Shown piece after piece: positions 6,243 to 12,889 of a stretch of DNA of 12,889 bases. The stretch comes from Fimbriimonadaceae bacterium (GTDB taxonomy: Bacteria; Armatimonadota; Fimbriimonadia; Fimbriimonadales; Fimbriimonadaceae): NCBI GenBank assembly GCA_947447315.1, contig CANFJD010000048.1, positions 1 through 12,889 of the forward strand. Direction: 5' to 3'. A program made the translations under genes and the position numbers. A model generated the notes under the pieces. That model was not told where the DNA came from and did not search any database. It saw only the letters and a list, made by a program, of their open reading frames with translations. The number at the start of each line of letters is the position of its first letter. Positions within the stretch are counted from its first letter, which is position 1.

Positions 6243-8573
6243 CTACGTCCGCTCCGCCGCGCGTCTCAAAGCGTCTTGGGTGATCTGATGGCACAATTCT
6301 GGGAAGTCAATTCCTGCCGCGGCCGCGCTATTCGGCAGCAACGATGTCCCCGTGAGACCCGGCAATGTGTTCACCTCCAAAATCACTGGACCACGCTCGG
6401 TCACAATCATGTCCGTCCGGGTCGCGCCCGCGCAGCCCAATGTCTCGTGCGCCCTCCAGGCCAGTCTCTGTGTCTCCTGGTAGATTTCTGCCGGCAATCG
6501 GGCTGGAATAATCTCTGCCGTCGCCCCCGGCGTGTACTTATTGGCAAAATCGTAAGTCCCCTGCGCTGGCACTATCTCAATCGTGGGCAGTGCTCGGTCA
6601 ATCAGCACCGGCACACTCACTTCCATCCCCACCAACCGCTCTTCCACCAGAACGATATCGTCGTACCGGAACGACCGAGCAATCGCTGCCTCAAGTTCTT
6701 GCCGGTCCCCATTCCGCACCGTCACGAACGAAACTCCCACCGTGGAACCGTTGGCGTTCGGCTTCACAACGTAGTCGCCATCGGGCACAGTTGCCGACTC
6801 ACCGCGCCTCAATCGCCAACCTTGTGGCACCGGCAATCCTGCGGAAGCCAAAACGAGTTTGGCCCGCGCCTTATCCATCGCCAATGCGCTCGCCAAAATG
6901 CCGCTTCCCGTATATGGGATATGCATCAACTCACAGAACCCCTGTGTCGCTCCGTCCTCTTGGTTAGTCCCGTGCACCGCCAAAAACACCACGTCCGGCC
7001 GGTCCGCTCCTTGAAATTCTACAATCTGGCCGGTTCGCAGAAGGCGATCCGCGAGGTCCAATTCCATCACGTCGTACCCCCTCGTCCGCAACGCCGCCGC
7101 CACTGCATTCGCGCTATGGAGCGAAACTTCCCGCTCCGAACTGTCGCCGCCTCGTAGTACCACCACCTTTATCGGAGTGCGGTTGCGCCGCCGCCACTCT
7201 GCCGAAAACTGACCCGCGAACTCTCCAATCGTTCCTGCGCCCATACCGCACACCACATCCCCGGGCTGCACCATTCGCGCTACTTCTCGCGGAAGTAAAT
7301 GTCGACTCGGTACGTAGTAGGCCTCCGTCGTCGACTTCTCGGCGATTAACGAACTAGAAATCCCCGCAATCGGGGCTTCCCGGGCCGGATAGATATCCGT
7401 GATCACCAGCACATCCGCCGCGGAAAGTGTCATGGCAAATTCGTCCAAATGCTCTCGAGTGCGAGAATACAGATGGGGCTGATAAGCCACCACCAACCTC
7501 CTGCCCGGAAACTTCTCTCTTAGGGCCGAAATGCTGGCCGTAATCTCGGTTGGGTGATGGGCGTAATCATCCACTACGGTGATGTCTTCATCCATCACCA
7601 CCTGCAACCGACGTTCGGCTCCGGTAAACCCGCGAATCCCTTCCACCGCCCGATCCAGTCTTGCATCCACGCTACCGTTCACGCCATCTTCCACCAGTGC
7701 GGCCGAACAAGCTGCCCGCGCCAGGTTTGCGTTGATCCGATTGTGCGCGCCCGGCAGCGCTAAATCCGGCACGTCATAAACGTCGCCCACCTGCACCACC
7801 GTCGCTTCTTCCCCGGTTGTACTGCGCCACTGCTCCGTCAGGCCTACCGCTCCCGAATCTTCCCCCGGAACAATGAGGTCCGTCGCCGCTCGGTCTACAA
7901 ATCTCTGGACGCTTTCCTGAAGCTGCTCCCAACTGCCGTGGTAGTCCAGGTGGTCCGGTTCCAAATTCGTCACCACCACGATGTCCGGGTCCAGATCGTG
8001 GAACGAGTCATAAGCCTCGCACGCTTCCACCACCGCCCACCGACCGGACCCAAACAAAATCGGTCCGCCCCAAGCCGGGATACTGGCGCCCACCACCACC
8101 AGCGGGTCCAGACCGGCCGCCGTCAACCCGGCTCCAATCATCCCCGTCGTCGTCGTCTTGCCGTGAGTTCCGGTCACCGCAATCGTTCTCCGACCTTCTA
8201 ATAGCCATCCCAGCAGTTGTGACCGTCGCAGTCGGGGAATCCCAAGCCGTTCCGCCGCTGCGACCTCGGGACTCGTCTGCAAATCTATCGCGTCTGAAAG
8301 GACAATCGCGTCCGGACAAAAGTGATCCACCGCCGCCTCGCCGTGTCCCACCGTCAGCGTGAACCCCTCTTCTACTAGTCGATGGGTCTCGTCACTCGCC
8401 GCCGCATCGCTTCCTGCCACCACCAATCCGCGGGCTCTGGCCAATCGGGCCAAACCGCTCATTCCCGCCCCACCCATTCCCACCAAAAATAGGCGAATCG
8501 GCGTTCCTTCTGCTCCCCCATTCAAAACGGAGCGGTCAGAAAAAGCAGTCTGTATCTCTTGGCGTGTTCGCAT
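6243..8573 (-). CDS. murC-ddl: MurC-Ddl fusion: UDP-MurNAc-L-Ala ligase / D-Ala-D-Ala ligase
   Basis: One continuous 776-residue protein carrying two cytoplasmic ATP-dependent ligases of peptidoglycan precursor synthesis. Residues 1 to about 462 are MurC, which joins L-Ala to UDP-MurNAc. They contain the N-terminal GMGGAGMSGLA (32-42), the P-loop GTHGKTTTT (135-143) and the C-terminal DDYAHHPTE (335-343). Residues from about 467 are a D-alanine-D-alanine ligase with an ATP-grasp fold. This half shows RGGDSSEREVSL (474-485, with the catalytic Glu), HGTNQEDGATQG (534-545), YTGSG (554-558), KPNANGSTVGVS (604-615) and EVNTLPGLTGTS (733-744). The two halves meet with almost no linker. Both have full motif sets, so both should be active. 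The ATG at 8571-8573 is 2 nt after the murG stop; an earlier in-frame start would extend into murG and encodes nothing recognisable. The same fusion order is known in Chlamydiaceae. No separate murB or ddl is visible nearby. Confidence 0.95.
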   Translation of the reverse strand: MRTRQEIQTAFSDRSVLNGGAEGTPIRLFLVGMGGAGMSGLARLARARGLVVAGSDAAASDETHRLVEEGFTLTVGHGEAAVDHFCPDAIVLSDAIDLQTSPEVAAAERLGIPRLRRSQLLGWLLEGRRTIAVTGTHGKTTTTGMIGAGLTAAGLDPLVVVGASIPAWGGPILFGSGRWAVVEACEAYDSFHDLDPDIVVVTNLEPDHLDYHGSWEQLQESVQRFVDRAATDLIVPGEDSGAVGLTEQWRSTTGEEATVVQVGDVYDVPDLALPGAHNRINANLARAACSAALVEDGVNGSVDARLDRAVEGIRGFTGAERRLQVVMDEDITVVDDYAHHPTEITASISALREKFPGRRLVVAYQPHLYSRTREHLDEFAMTLSAADVLVITDIYPAREAPIAGISSSLIAEKSTTEAYYVPSRHLLPREVARMVQPGDVVCGMGAGTIGEFAGQFSAEWRRRNRTPIKVVVLRGGDSSEREVSLHSANAVAAALRTRGYDVMELDLADRLLRTGQIVEFQGADRPDVVFLAVHGTNQEDGATQGFCELMHIPYTGSGILASALAMDKARAKLVLASAGLPVPQGWRLRRGESATVPDGDYVVKPNANGSTVGVSFVTVRNGDRQELEAAIARSFRYDDIVLVEERLVGMEVSVPVLIDRALPTIEIVPAQGTYDFANKYTPGATAEIIPARLPAEIYQETQRLAWRAHETLGCAGATRTDMIVTERGPVILEVNTLPGLTGTSLLPNSAAAAGIDFPELCHQITQDALRRAAERT

Positions 8574-8575
8574 CG

Positions 8576-9592
8576 TTAGTTCAGCAATAGGTTCAAAATG
8601 TCCGCCGTCGCATTTGGACAGTCCCAGTTCTCTAGATTGTGACGCGCGTGCTCTCGTCGAGCGTCGTCGGTCAACCATCCGTCGATCACCGCCGGTAATT
8701 TGGCTAGATCCGACTGTTCCAAGAGACTCGCGCCCGCGATGCTCACTAATTCTCGTGCGTTCACGCGTTGATGATCGTCGGCCGAACTTGGCAACGGAAC
8801 CAGGATGCTCGGGATTTGAAACGCCGCAAACTCCGCGCAGGATCCTCCGCTTCGGCCAATCACCAGCTCCGCGGATCGATACGCCGCCGCCATCTCACTT
8901 GCCGCCAAAAACGCCCGCAAGTCAATTCCGGATGCCCGCGATTTCAGCCCGTCAAAGTTTTTTGCGCCTGCCACCAGCGTGATCGGCACGTCAATTTTCA
9001 ACGCCAAAATCGCCTCGTTGATCGCCTGGGCGCCCTGACTTCCTCCCACCACCAGAATGCCTTTCCGCGGTTCGTCCGACCTCATATTTGCCGCCTCACG
9101 GAGTTCCCGCCGAATCGGTTGTCCTGTACGCACCGTCGTAGGAATCACCTTCGCTGTCGCCCAAAAAACGGAAGTAAACGCCTTTGCCGACGTGGCAAAC
9201 ATACGGTTCGCCCGTCCGGGGATCGAGTTTGCCTCGTGCACCACATAGGGAATTCCGAGCGAGCGCGCCGCCCCCATTACCGGTCCCGCCGCGTAGCCGC
9301 CGGTACTGAAAACTGCATCAACTGGGTTCGCCCGCAGCCACTGCTTAGCCTCGCGGCGGGCCTGGATCAGACTTATCAAAGACTTCCATCCGCGCGCCGT
9401 TTTCAGCGACCACAAAGGCTCCGCCGCAAATCCTACAAACTCCATCTGCGCCGGGCCCGCCAGATCCCGCTCCATCCCGCGGTGCGACCCCAGATAAACC
9501 AGATCCGCGCCCGCTTCGCGCGCGGCCCGACCTATCTCAAGCGCGGGAAAAACGTGACCACCAGTGCCACCTCCGGTGAGGGCGATTCGCAT
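8576..9592 (-). CDS. murG: UDP-GlcNAc:lipid I GlcNAc transferase MurG
   Basis: Transfers GlcNAc to lipid I to form lipid II on the inner face of the membrane. The 338-residue length is slightly under the usual 350-370. The GT-B fold signatures are present: Gly-rich loop TGGGTGGH (6-13), FSTGGYAAGP (95-104), HEANSIPGRANR (119-130) and VVGGSQGAQAIN (181-192). The UDP-GlcNAc-binding helix region is GRSGGSCAEFAAFQIPSILVP (246-266 region), where the common RAGAxT is replaced by RSGGSC. The DDHQRVNA stretch (272-279) matches the family's dHQ..NA. The ATG at 9590-9592 has the best ribosome binding site in the window, GGGAGGT (9598-9604), 5 nt before the codon. This start lies 56 nt inside the end of ftsW. 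The gene ends 2 nt before murC-ddl. Confidence 0.95.
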   Translation of the reverse strand: MRIALTGGGTGGHVFPALEIGRAAREAGADLVYLGSHRGMERDLAGPAQMEFVGFAAEPLWSLKTARGWKSLISLIQARREAKQWLRANPVDAVFSTGGYAAGPVMGAARSLGIPYVVHEANSIPGRANRMFATSAKAFTSVFWATAKVIPTTVRTGQPIRRELREAANMRSDEPRKGILVVGGSQGAQAINEAILALKIDVPITLVAGAKNFDGLKSRASGIDLRAFLAASEMAAAYRSAELVIGRSGGSCAEFAAFQIPSILVPLPSSADDHQRVNARELVSIAGASLLEQSDLAKLPAVIDGWLTDDARREHARHNLENWDCPNATADILNLLLN

Positions 9593-10748
9593 GGGTTACC
9601 TCCCGTTCTTCCCGAAATCCCACGAGCGCGCTTTGGCTCACTCCCAGCATCAACCACAATGCGATCAGACTGCTCCCGCCCGAACTAATGAACGGAATGG
9701 GAATACCAATCGCAGGCAACGTTGCATTCGCCATCATCACGTTCGTACACGTCTGAACGCCTATCCAACCCGCTGAACCCGCGAGAATCAACGCCCCAAA
9801 CCGGTCCGGTGCCCGTTGACTCATCGCCAGTAATCGTGCACAAATCCCGGCGAGCAGAGCAATCACCACCGCGCTCCCCACTAACCCCGTCTCTTCGGCA
9901 ATCGTCGCCATGATGAAGTCCGTCGTTGGCGCCGGGATGATCTGCTTTACCTGTCCGTTTCCAATGCCGTGCCCGATAATCTTCCCTTCCGCCGCCCCGC
10001 GTTCGGCCTGCGTGGTCTGGAATCCCACATCATCCACCACATTCTTATTCCAGCGTTGCCAGTGATTTTTGATGCGATCCACCCGGTACGGCTGCTTCGT
10101 CACCACGCCAACCGTAACCACCGCCAATAGTGCCGCCACCAACACCATCGACCGCCATGACACCCCACCGGCAACAAACATGGTGAGGATGATTAACAGG
10201 AGAACGGCCGCCGTCCCGAGGTCTTTGCCGGCTTCCACCAGCACCACGCCCGCCAATGCGCTCCACCACGGCCAAGACCGCTTTAGCTTCGGCATTGCGT
10301 TTCGATCCAAATATTCCGACCAATCCCGATACGGCTTCGGCTTCCATTTCGTCCTGTTGGCAAACACCGCCGCCAGCATCAAGATTACGGTCAGCTTCGC
10401 AAATTCCGACGGCTGAAACGTGATGGGTCCCAGCTTGATCCATCGTTTCGCCTCGTTCTGTTCGTGCCCAATCACGTCTACCAAGGCTAGACACATCAAC
10501 GTTGCACCCCACAGCCAAGGCGCTGCCTTTTGGTACCAGTTCAGCGGAATGTTAGCGGCAATCCCGTAGACCACCAAACTCGCCAGCAGATAGATTGCCT
10601 GCATCCGGAACTCGCCCGGAATCGGCGAACCCGAACTCTGAATACTCCGCGCATATCCCGCGTCGAAAATAAACAGCAGCCCCACCAACGTGGCTAGGAT
10701 CCCCAGCCCCATTAAAACCGGATCCCGACGACGTATGTCCGGCCTCAC
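9537..10748 (-). CDS. ftsW: SEDS glycosyltransferase FtsW
   Basis: Septal peptidoglycan polymerase using lipid II, acting with a class B PBP in the membrane. The 403-residue product has about ten hydrophobic segments. SEDS signatures are NEAKRWIKLGPITFQPSEFAKL in pieces (98-119), TTDFIMATIAEETG (275-288), and PIPFISSGGSSLIALWLMLG in pieces (350-369). The loop before TM5 reads GKDLGT (174-179) where most SEDS proteins have PDLGT, so a Pro is replaced by Lys. The start is GTG at 10746-10748, overlapping the murD TGA as GTGA, with GGAGGGAG (10756-10763) 7 nt upstream; an earlier in-frame start would read into murD. The C-terminus runs 56 nt into murG and ends in an Arg/His/Trp-rich tail. I call FtsW rather than RodA from its place between murD and murG. 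Confidence 0.92.
   Translation of the reverse strand: MRPDIRRRDPVLMGLGILATLVGLLFIFDAGYARSIQSSGSPIPGEFRMQAIYLLASLVVYGIAANIPLNWYQKAAPWLWGATLMCLALVDVIGHEQNEAKRWIKLGPITFQPSEFAKLTVILMLAAVFANRTKWKPKPYRDWSEYLDRNAMPKLKRSWPWWSALAGVVLVEAGKDLGTAAVLLLIILTMFVAGGVSWRSMVLVAALLAVVTVGVVTKQPYRVDRIKNHWQRWNKNVVDDVGFQTTQAERGAAEGKIIGHGIGNGQVKQIIPAPTTDFIMATIAEETGLVGSAVVIALLAGICARLLAMSQRAPDRFGALILAGSAGWIGVQTCTNVMMANATLPAIGIPIPFISSGGSSLIALWLMLGVSQSALVGFREEREVTHANRPHRRWHWWSRFSRA
9598..9604 (-). promoter_or_regulatory. Strong Shine-Dalgarno of murG inside ftsW
   Basis: GGGAGGT on the minus strand ends 5 nt before the murG ATG (9590-9592). It lies within the ftsW reading frame, where it encodes part of the C-terminal FREEREVTHA region. 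It decides the murG start and confirms that the 56-nt overlap with ftsW is real at the murG side. Confidence 0.75.
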
Positions 10749-12271
10749 TGAGCTACTCCCTCCGCCAGCCACTGCTTGGCCATCTGCTTGAAGACGTTTC
10801 CGCGATGAACAAAGTCGCGAAACTGATCCGACGAGGCACATCCCGGCGCCAGCATGATGATGTCCGGCTTGCGCGCCACCTGGGTTGCCGCAAAAAATGC
10901 CGCATCCATCATCCCGTAATCCGTCTCATTGCCGCCCAGGTACTGGTTAATGGTCCCCGCGTCTCGTCCAAACAGATAAACCCGATGCCGACGGTTCGCC
11001 AGATACGCCCGTAGCGGTTGCCAATCCTTCTCGTTCAAATCCTTATTGATGCCACCCATCAGCATGTGAACCGGATCCTTCGCCGCTTGTAGCCCATTCA
11101 TCACGGCGTCCGGATTCGTACACATCGAGTTATTGATCACCCGCACCCCGTCGCGAGAACCTACCATCTCCATCCGGTGCGCCAGACCGCGAAATCCTCT
11201 CAAGCCATCAAGAATTTTCGCCGGCAAAATGTACTCCGGTGCCACCGCATTCGGCCCGTAAGTCCGCCGCGGGCGGGCGGCTTGCCAGTCCCGTTGGGCG
11301 TCAGCGAGTAATTGCGCGGCGGCTCCGTAGGGGTCCCGTTCGGCTCGTGCCCTAATCGCCGCAAAGGCCATCAACGCCGCCATCGCCGCGTTCTGATAGT
11401 TGTGCGGCTCTGTGAACGGTAAATCTCGCAACGGCACCGACTTATCCAAGATTCGAATTTCAGCTTCGTCAATCTGCGCGTGCGTTCCACTCGCCCCGAA
11501 GGTCAGCACGCGTGGGCCAGTCGTGCTCGTCTCTGCCTTCCCTCGGAGTCCGCGCGGCCGATACTCGCCACTCACGTGCCCCGGAACTCTCACATCGGGA
11601 TCAAACGCCCTCACCACCGCAAAATCTGCCGCCGTCTGATTTTCAAAGATCCGATTCTTTGTAGCCGCGTATTCCGTGAATCCCTCATAGCGATCCAAAT
11701 GGTCCGGCGCAATCTTTGTGATTCCCGCCACCATCGGACGAAATCTCTCAATGGTTTCTAGTTGAAAACTGCTTACTTCGGCAACCAGGATTTCCGAGTC
11801 GGAGGCTTCTAGCGCTGCCTCGGTCAAAGTTGATTCCTCGTACCCGCTACCGTACAGATTTCCGCAGAGGCGAGCCTCAAATCCACAGGCGGTCAAACAC
11901 TGAAGCGTCATCACCACCGTCGTGCTCTTTCCGTTCGAACCCGTAATCGCCACGATCGGAGCCTTAGCAATCCGATAGGCGAATTCGATCTCGCCGATAA
12001 CCTCAATTCCCGCCGCGCGTGCCGATGCCAAGAGGGGATGGCGCATCGGAACCGCCGGATTCACCACCAACTGCGTCACTCCGTCAGGCAATGTCGCTCC
12101 GTCCCAACCGGTGACGACTTTCGCTCCCGTTGCTTCCGCCTCGGCCTTGAGCTCAGGCTTGGCTAATTGCCCCTCGGGTTTCTGGTCGAGCACAACCACA
12201 TTCCCGCCTGAGCGCGTAACGGCTTTTGCCACCGCCAAGCCCGAACGACCCAAACCCATCACGGCGATCAC
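10745..12271 (-). CDS. murD: UDP-MurNAc-L-Ala:glutamate ligase MurD, with variant substrate motif
   Basis: Cytoplasmic ATP-dependent ligase adding (normally D-) glutamate to UDP-MurNAc-L-Ala. The 508 residues exceed the usual ~450. Family features are MGLGRSGLAVA (5-15), P-loop TGSNGKSTT (110-118), AEVSSFQLET (164-173), and HLDRYEGFTEYAATKNRI (191-208) with K205 at the carbamoylated-lysine position. Also present are HNYQNAAMAAL (290-300), GLAHRMEMV (362-370), and APGCASSDQFRDFVHRG (475-491). Two oddities stand out. A stretch of about 40 residues (around 307-350) sits between the central and C-terminal domains. The near-invariant NDSKATN is NNSMCTN (380-386), so the residues matching E. coli D346 and K348 (numbering from memory) are N381 and M383. 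K348 contacts the incoming glutamate in E. coli. The start is GTG at 12269-12271, overlapping the mraY stop (GTGA). Gene position supports a real MurD role. Confidence 0.92.
   Translation of the reverse strand: MIAVMGLGRSGLAVAKAVTRSGGNVVVLDQKPEGQLAKPELKAEAEATGAKVVTGWDGATLPDGVTQLVVNPAVPMRHPLLASARAAGIEVIGEIEFAYRIAKAPIVAITGSNGKSTTVVMTLQCLTACGFEARLCGNLYGSGYEESTLTEAALEASDSEILVAEVSSFQLETIERFRPMVAGITKIAPDHLDRYEGFTEYAATKNRIFENQTAADFAVVRAFDPDVRVPGHVSGEYRPRGLRGKAETSTTGPRVLTFGASGTHAQIDEAEIRILDKSVPLRDLPFTEPHNYQNAAMAALMAFAAIRARAERDPYGAAAQLLADAQRDWQAARPRRTYGPNAVAPEYILPAKILDGLRGFRGLAHRMEMVGSRDGVRVINNSMCTNPDAVMNGLQAAKDPVHMLMGGINKDLNEKDWQPLRAYLANRRHRVYLFGRDAGTINQYLGGNETDYGMMDAAFFAATQVARKPDIIMLAPGCASSDQFRDFVHRGNVFKQMAKQWLAEGVAQ
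10756..10763 (-). promoter_or_regulatory. Shine-Dalgarno fixing the GTG start of ftsW
   Basis: GGAGGGAG lies within the last murD codons, 7 nt before the GTG at 10746-10748. With the GTGA overlap it points to translational coupling of ftsW to murD, and rules out the longer upstream reading. Confidence 0.7.
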
Positions 12272-12889
12272 CGGCTAACGATCCCTCCCGACGCGATCAA
12301 AAGCCCAACCGCCGCCAGCGAACAAAGCACTTGCCCGGCAAAAAACAGAGCAACAATCTGCGGCTCTTTCCAGCCCGCCCGCTGAAAAGCATGGTGGATC
12401 GGGGTCGGCGGAAACAGTCTCTTTCCGCGCAGTTTCACGCTCAAAATCTGCAACGGAACCGGAATTAACTCAATCGACAGCACGATCGAAAGCACGATCA
12501 CCACCCCGATCGCCGCTCCAACCGCCGGCGTCGTTCCCGCTGCTTCCCCTGGTCGCATCCCAAACTGATACGCCGGACCCAAAATCGTGAGACTTGCGAG
12601 TCCCAGCCAAGCGCCAATAAACATCGATCCGACGTCACCCATAAAGATCTTGGCTTTGGGTCGATTCAAGATCATGAACGGCACTGCCGCCCCCAGTAAC
12701 CCGGCCAAATCCCGTTGCCAACTCCCCGGTGGAACCAAGAACAGCAACCCGGCAACGTAGCCGAACAAGATCGTCCCGGCGAGCCAATCCAGCCCGTCCG
12801 CAAAGTTGTAGGCGTTACTGAAGTAAAGCAACGCAAACGTCCCCACCCCAATCACCACCGGGTCTCGAGATAAAAGCGCCATGCTGACC
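12268..12889 (-). CDS. mraY: Phospho-MurNAc-pentapeptide transferase MraY, N-terminus missing
   Basis: Integral membrane enzyme that moves phospho-MurNAc-pentapeptide from UDP to undecaprenyl phosphate, giving lipid I. Only the C-terminal ~206 residues (of about 320-360) are in the window; the gene runs off the right edge, and the in-frame ATG at 12880-12882 is internal. Recognisable motifs are SNAYNFADGLDWLAG (family: NAxNLTDGLDGLA), IFMGDVGSMFIGAWLG (family: FMGDxGSLxLG), and TPIHHAFQRAGWKE (family: PxHHHFExxGWxE). In the last of these the third His of the HHH motif is Ala (codon at 12388-12390). At least five hydrophobic segments are visible. The family also includes WecA/TagO-type transferases, but position before murD and the GWKE sequence favour MraY. 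Its TGA overlaps the murD GTG by four bases. Confidence 0.9.
   Translation of the reverse strand, partial: VSMALLSRDPVVIGVGTFALLYFSNAYNFADGLDWLAGTILFGYVAGLLFLVPPGSWQRDLAGLLGAAVPFMILNRPKAKIFMGDVGSMFIGAWLGLASLTILGPAYQFGMRPGEAAGTTPAVGAAIGVVIVLSIVLSIELIPVPLQILSVKLRGKRLFPPTPIHHAFQRAGWKEPQIVALFFAGQVLCSLAAVGLLIASGGIVSR

Noticed and set aside
6276..7157. A 293-codon plus-strand open frame opposite murC-ddl
   Set aside because: Antisense to strongly conserved catalytic domains. It is rich in Arg, His, Pro and Cys as expected for a mirror frame, and shows no family motif.
8574..8678. Longer murC-ddl start inside murG
   Set aside because: The added 35 residues resemble no MurC N-terminus; the ATG 2 nt after the murG stop is more economical.
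8359..8982. A 207-codon plus-strand open frame across the murG/murC-ddl junction
   Set aside because: A compositional shadow rich in Ser/Pro/Arg with no ribosome binding site or motif.
8768..9688. A 306-codon plus-strand open frame opposite murG and the end of ftsW
   Set aside because: Same reasoning: a low-quality, Arg/His-rich translation with no recognisable domain, lying opposite MurG motifs.
10749..10841. Longer ftsW start inside murD
   Set aside because: The extra residues are only the alternate-frame reading of murD; the GTG with GGAGGGAG and GTGA overlap is well supported.
1..12889. Mobile elements, CRISPR arrays, tRNA genes or defence genes
   Set aside because: None seen: no direct-repeat arrays, no terminal inverted repeats, no transposase or nuclease-like proteins, and no cloverleaf-like segment; almost all bases are in recognised genes.

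Overview
The window is an ordinary chromosomal stretch dominated by a division and cell-wall (dcw) cluster on the minus strand (12889 down to 3049). A short metabolic and metal-transport segment lies on the plus strand (1 to 3042). By eye the GC content is moderate to fairly high (roughly 55-60%). Coding density is near complete, and starts include GTG, TTG and probably ATT. I see no insertion sequence, phage gene, tRNA, rRNA or CRISPR array. The presence of a DUF881 protein and the small basic protein Sbp (DUF1290) between ftsQ and ftsA points to a Gram-positive-like or 'Terrabacteria' lineage (Firmicutes, Chloroflexota, Armatimonadota and relatives). Together with the MurC-Ddl fusion, I lean weakly to Armatimonadota (Fimbriimonadia-like); this is inference only.

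Plus strand: the 3' two thirds of leuB (3-isopropylmalate dehydrogenase, 1-681) is followed by an Nramp-family divalent metal importer (739-2130) and a cation diffusion facilitator with a zinc-type HxxxD/HxxxD site (2149-3042). The last two are close enough to be one transcription unit, pairing a metal importer with an exporter.

Minus strand, in transcription order: mraY (5'-truncated at the window edge) - murD - ftsW - murG - murC-ddl (one fused gene) - ftsQ - DUF881 (ylxW-like) - sbp (DUF1290) - ftsA. Together these make lipid I, attach D-Glu, polymerise glycan at the septum, make lipid II, attach L-Ala, make D-Ala-D-Ala, and supply the membrane scaffold and the FtsZ anchor. The genes are tightly packed: two GTGA start/stop overlaps, one 56-nt overlap (ftsW/murG), gaps of 2 and 5 nt, and a 1-nt overlap in which an ATT codon seems to replace ATG. 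This suggests extensive translational coupling. ftsZ does not follow ftsA; instead ftsA ends 6 nt from the convergent CDF gene. No separate murB or ddl lies in the visible cluster.

I did not find an undescribed system. The most interesting points are the apparent ATT start of sbp, lineage-specific active-site changes in MurD (NNSMCTN for NDSKATN) and MraY (HHA for HHH), the overprinted ftsW/murG overlap, the missing ftsZ, and the MurC-Ddl fusion without MurB.
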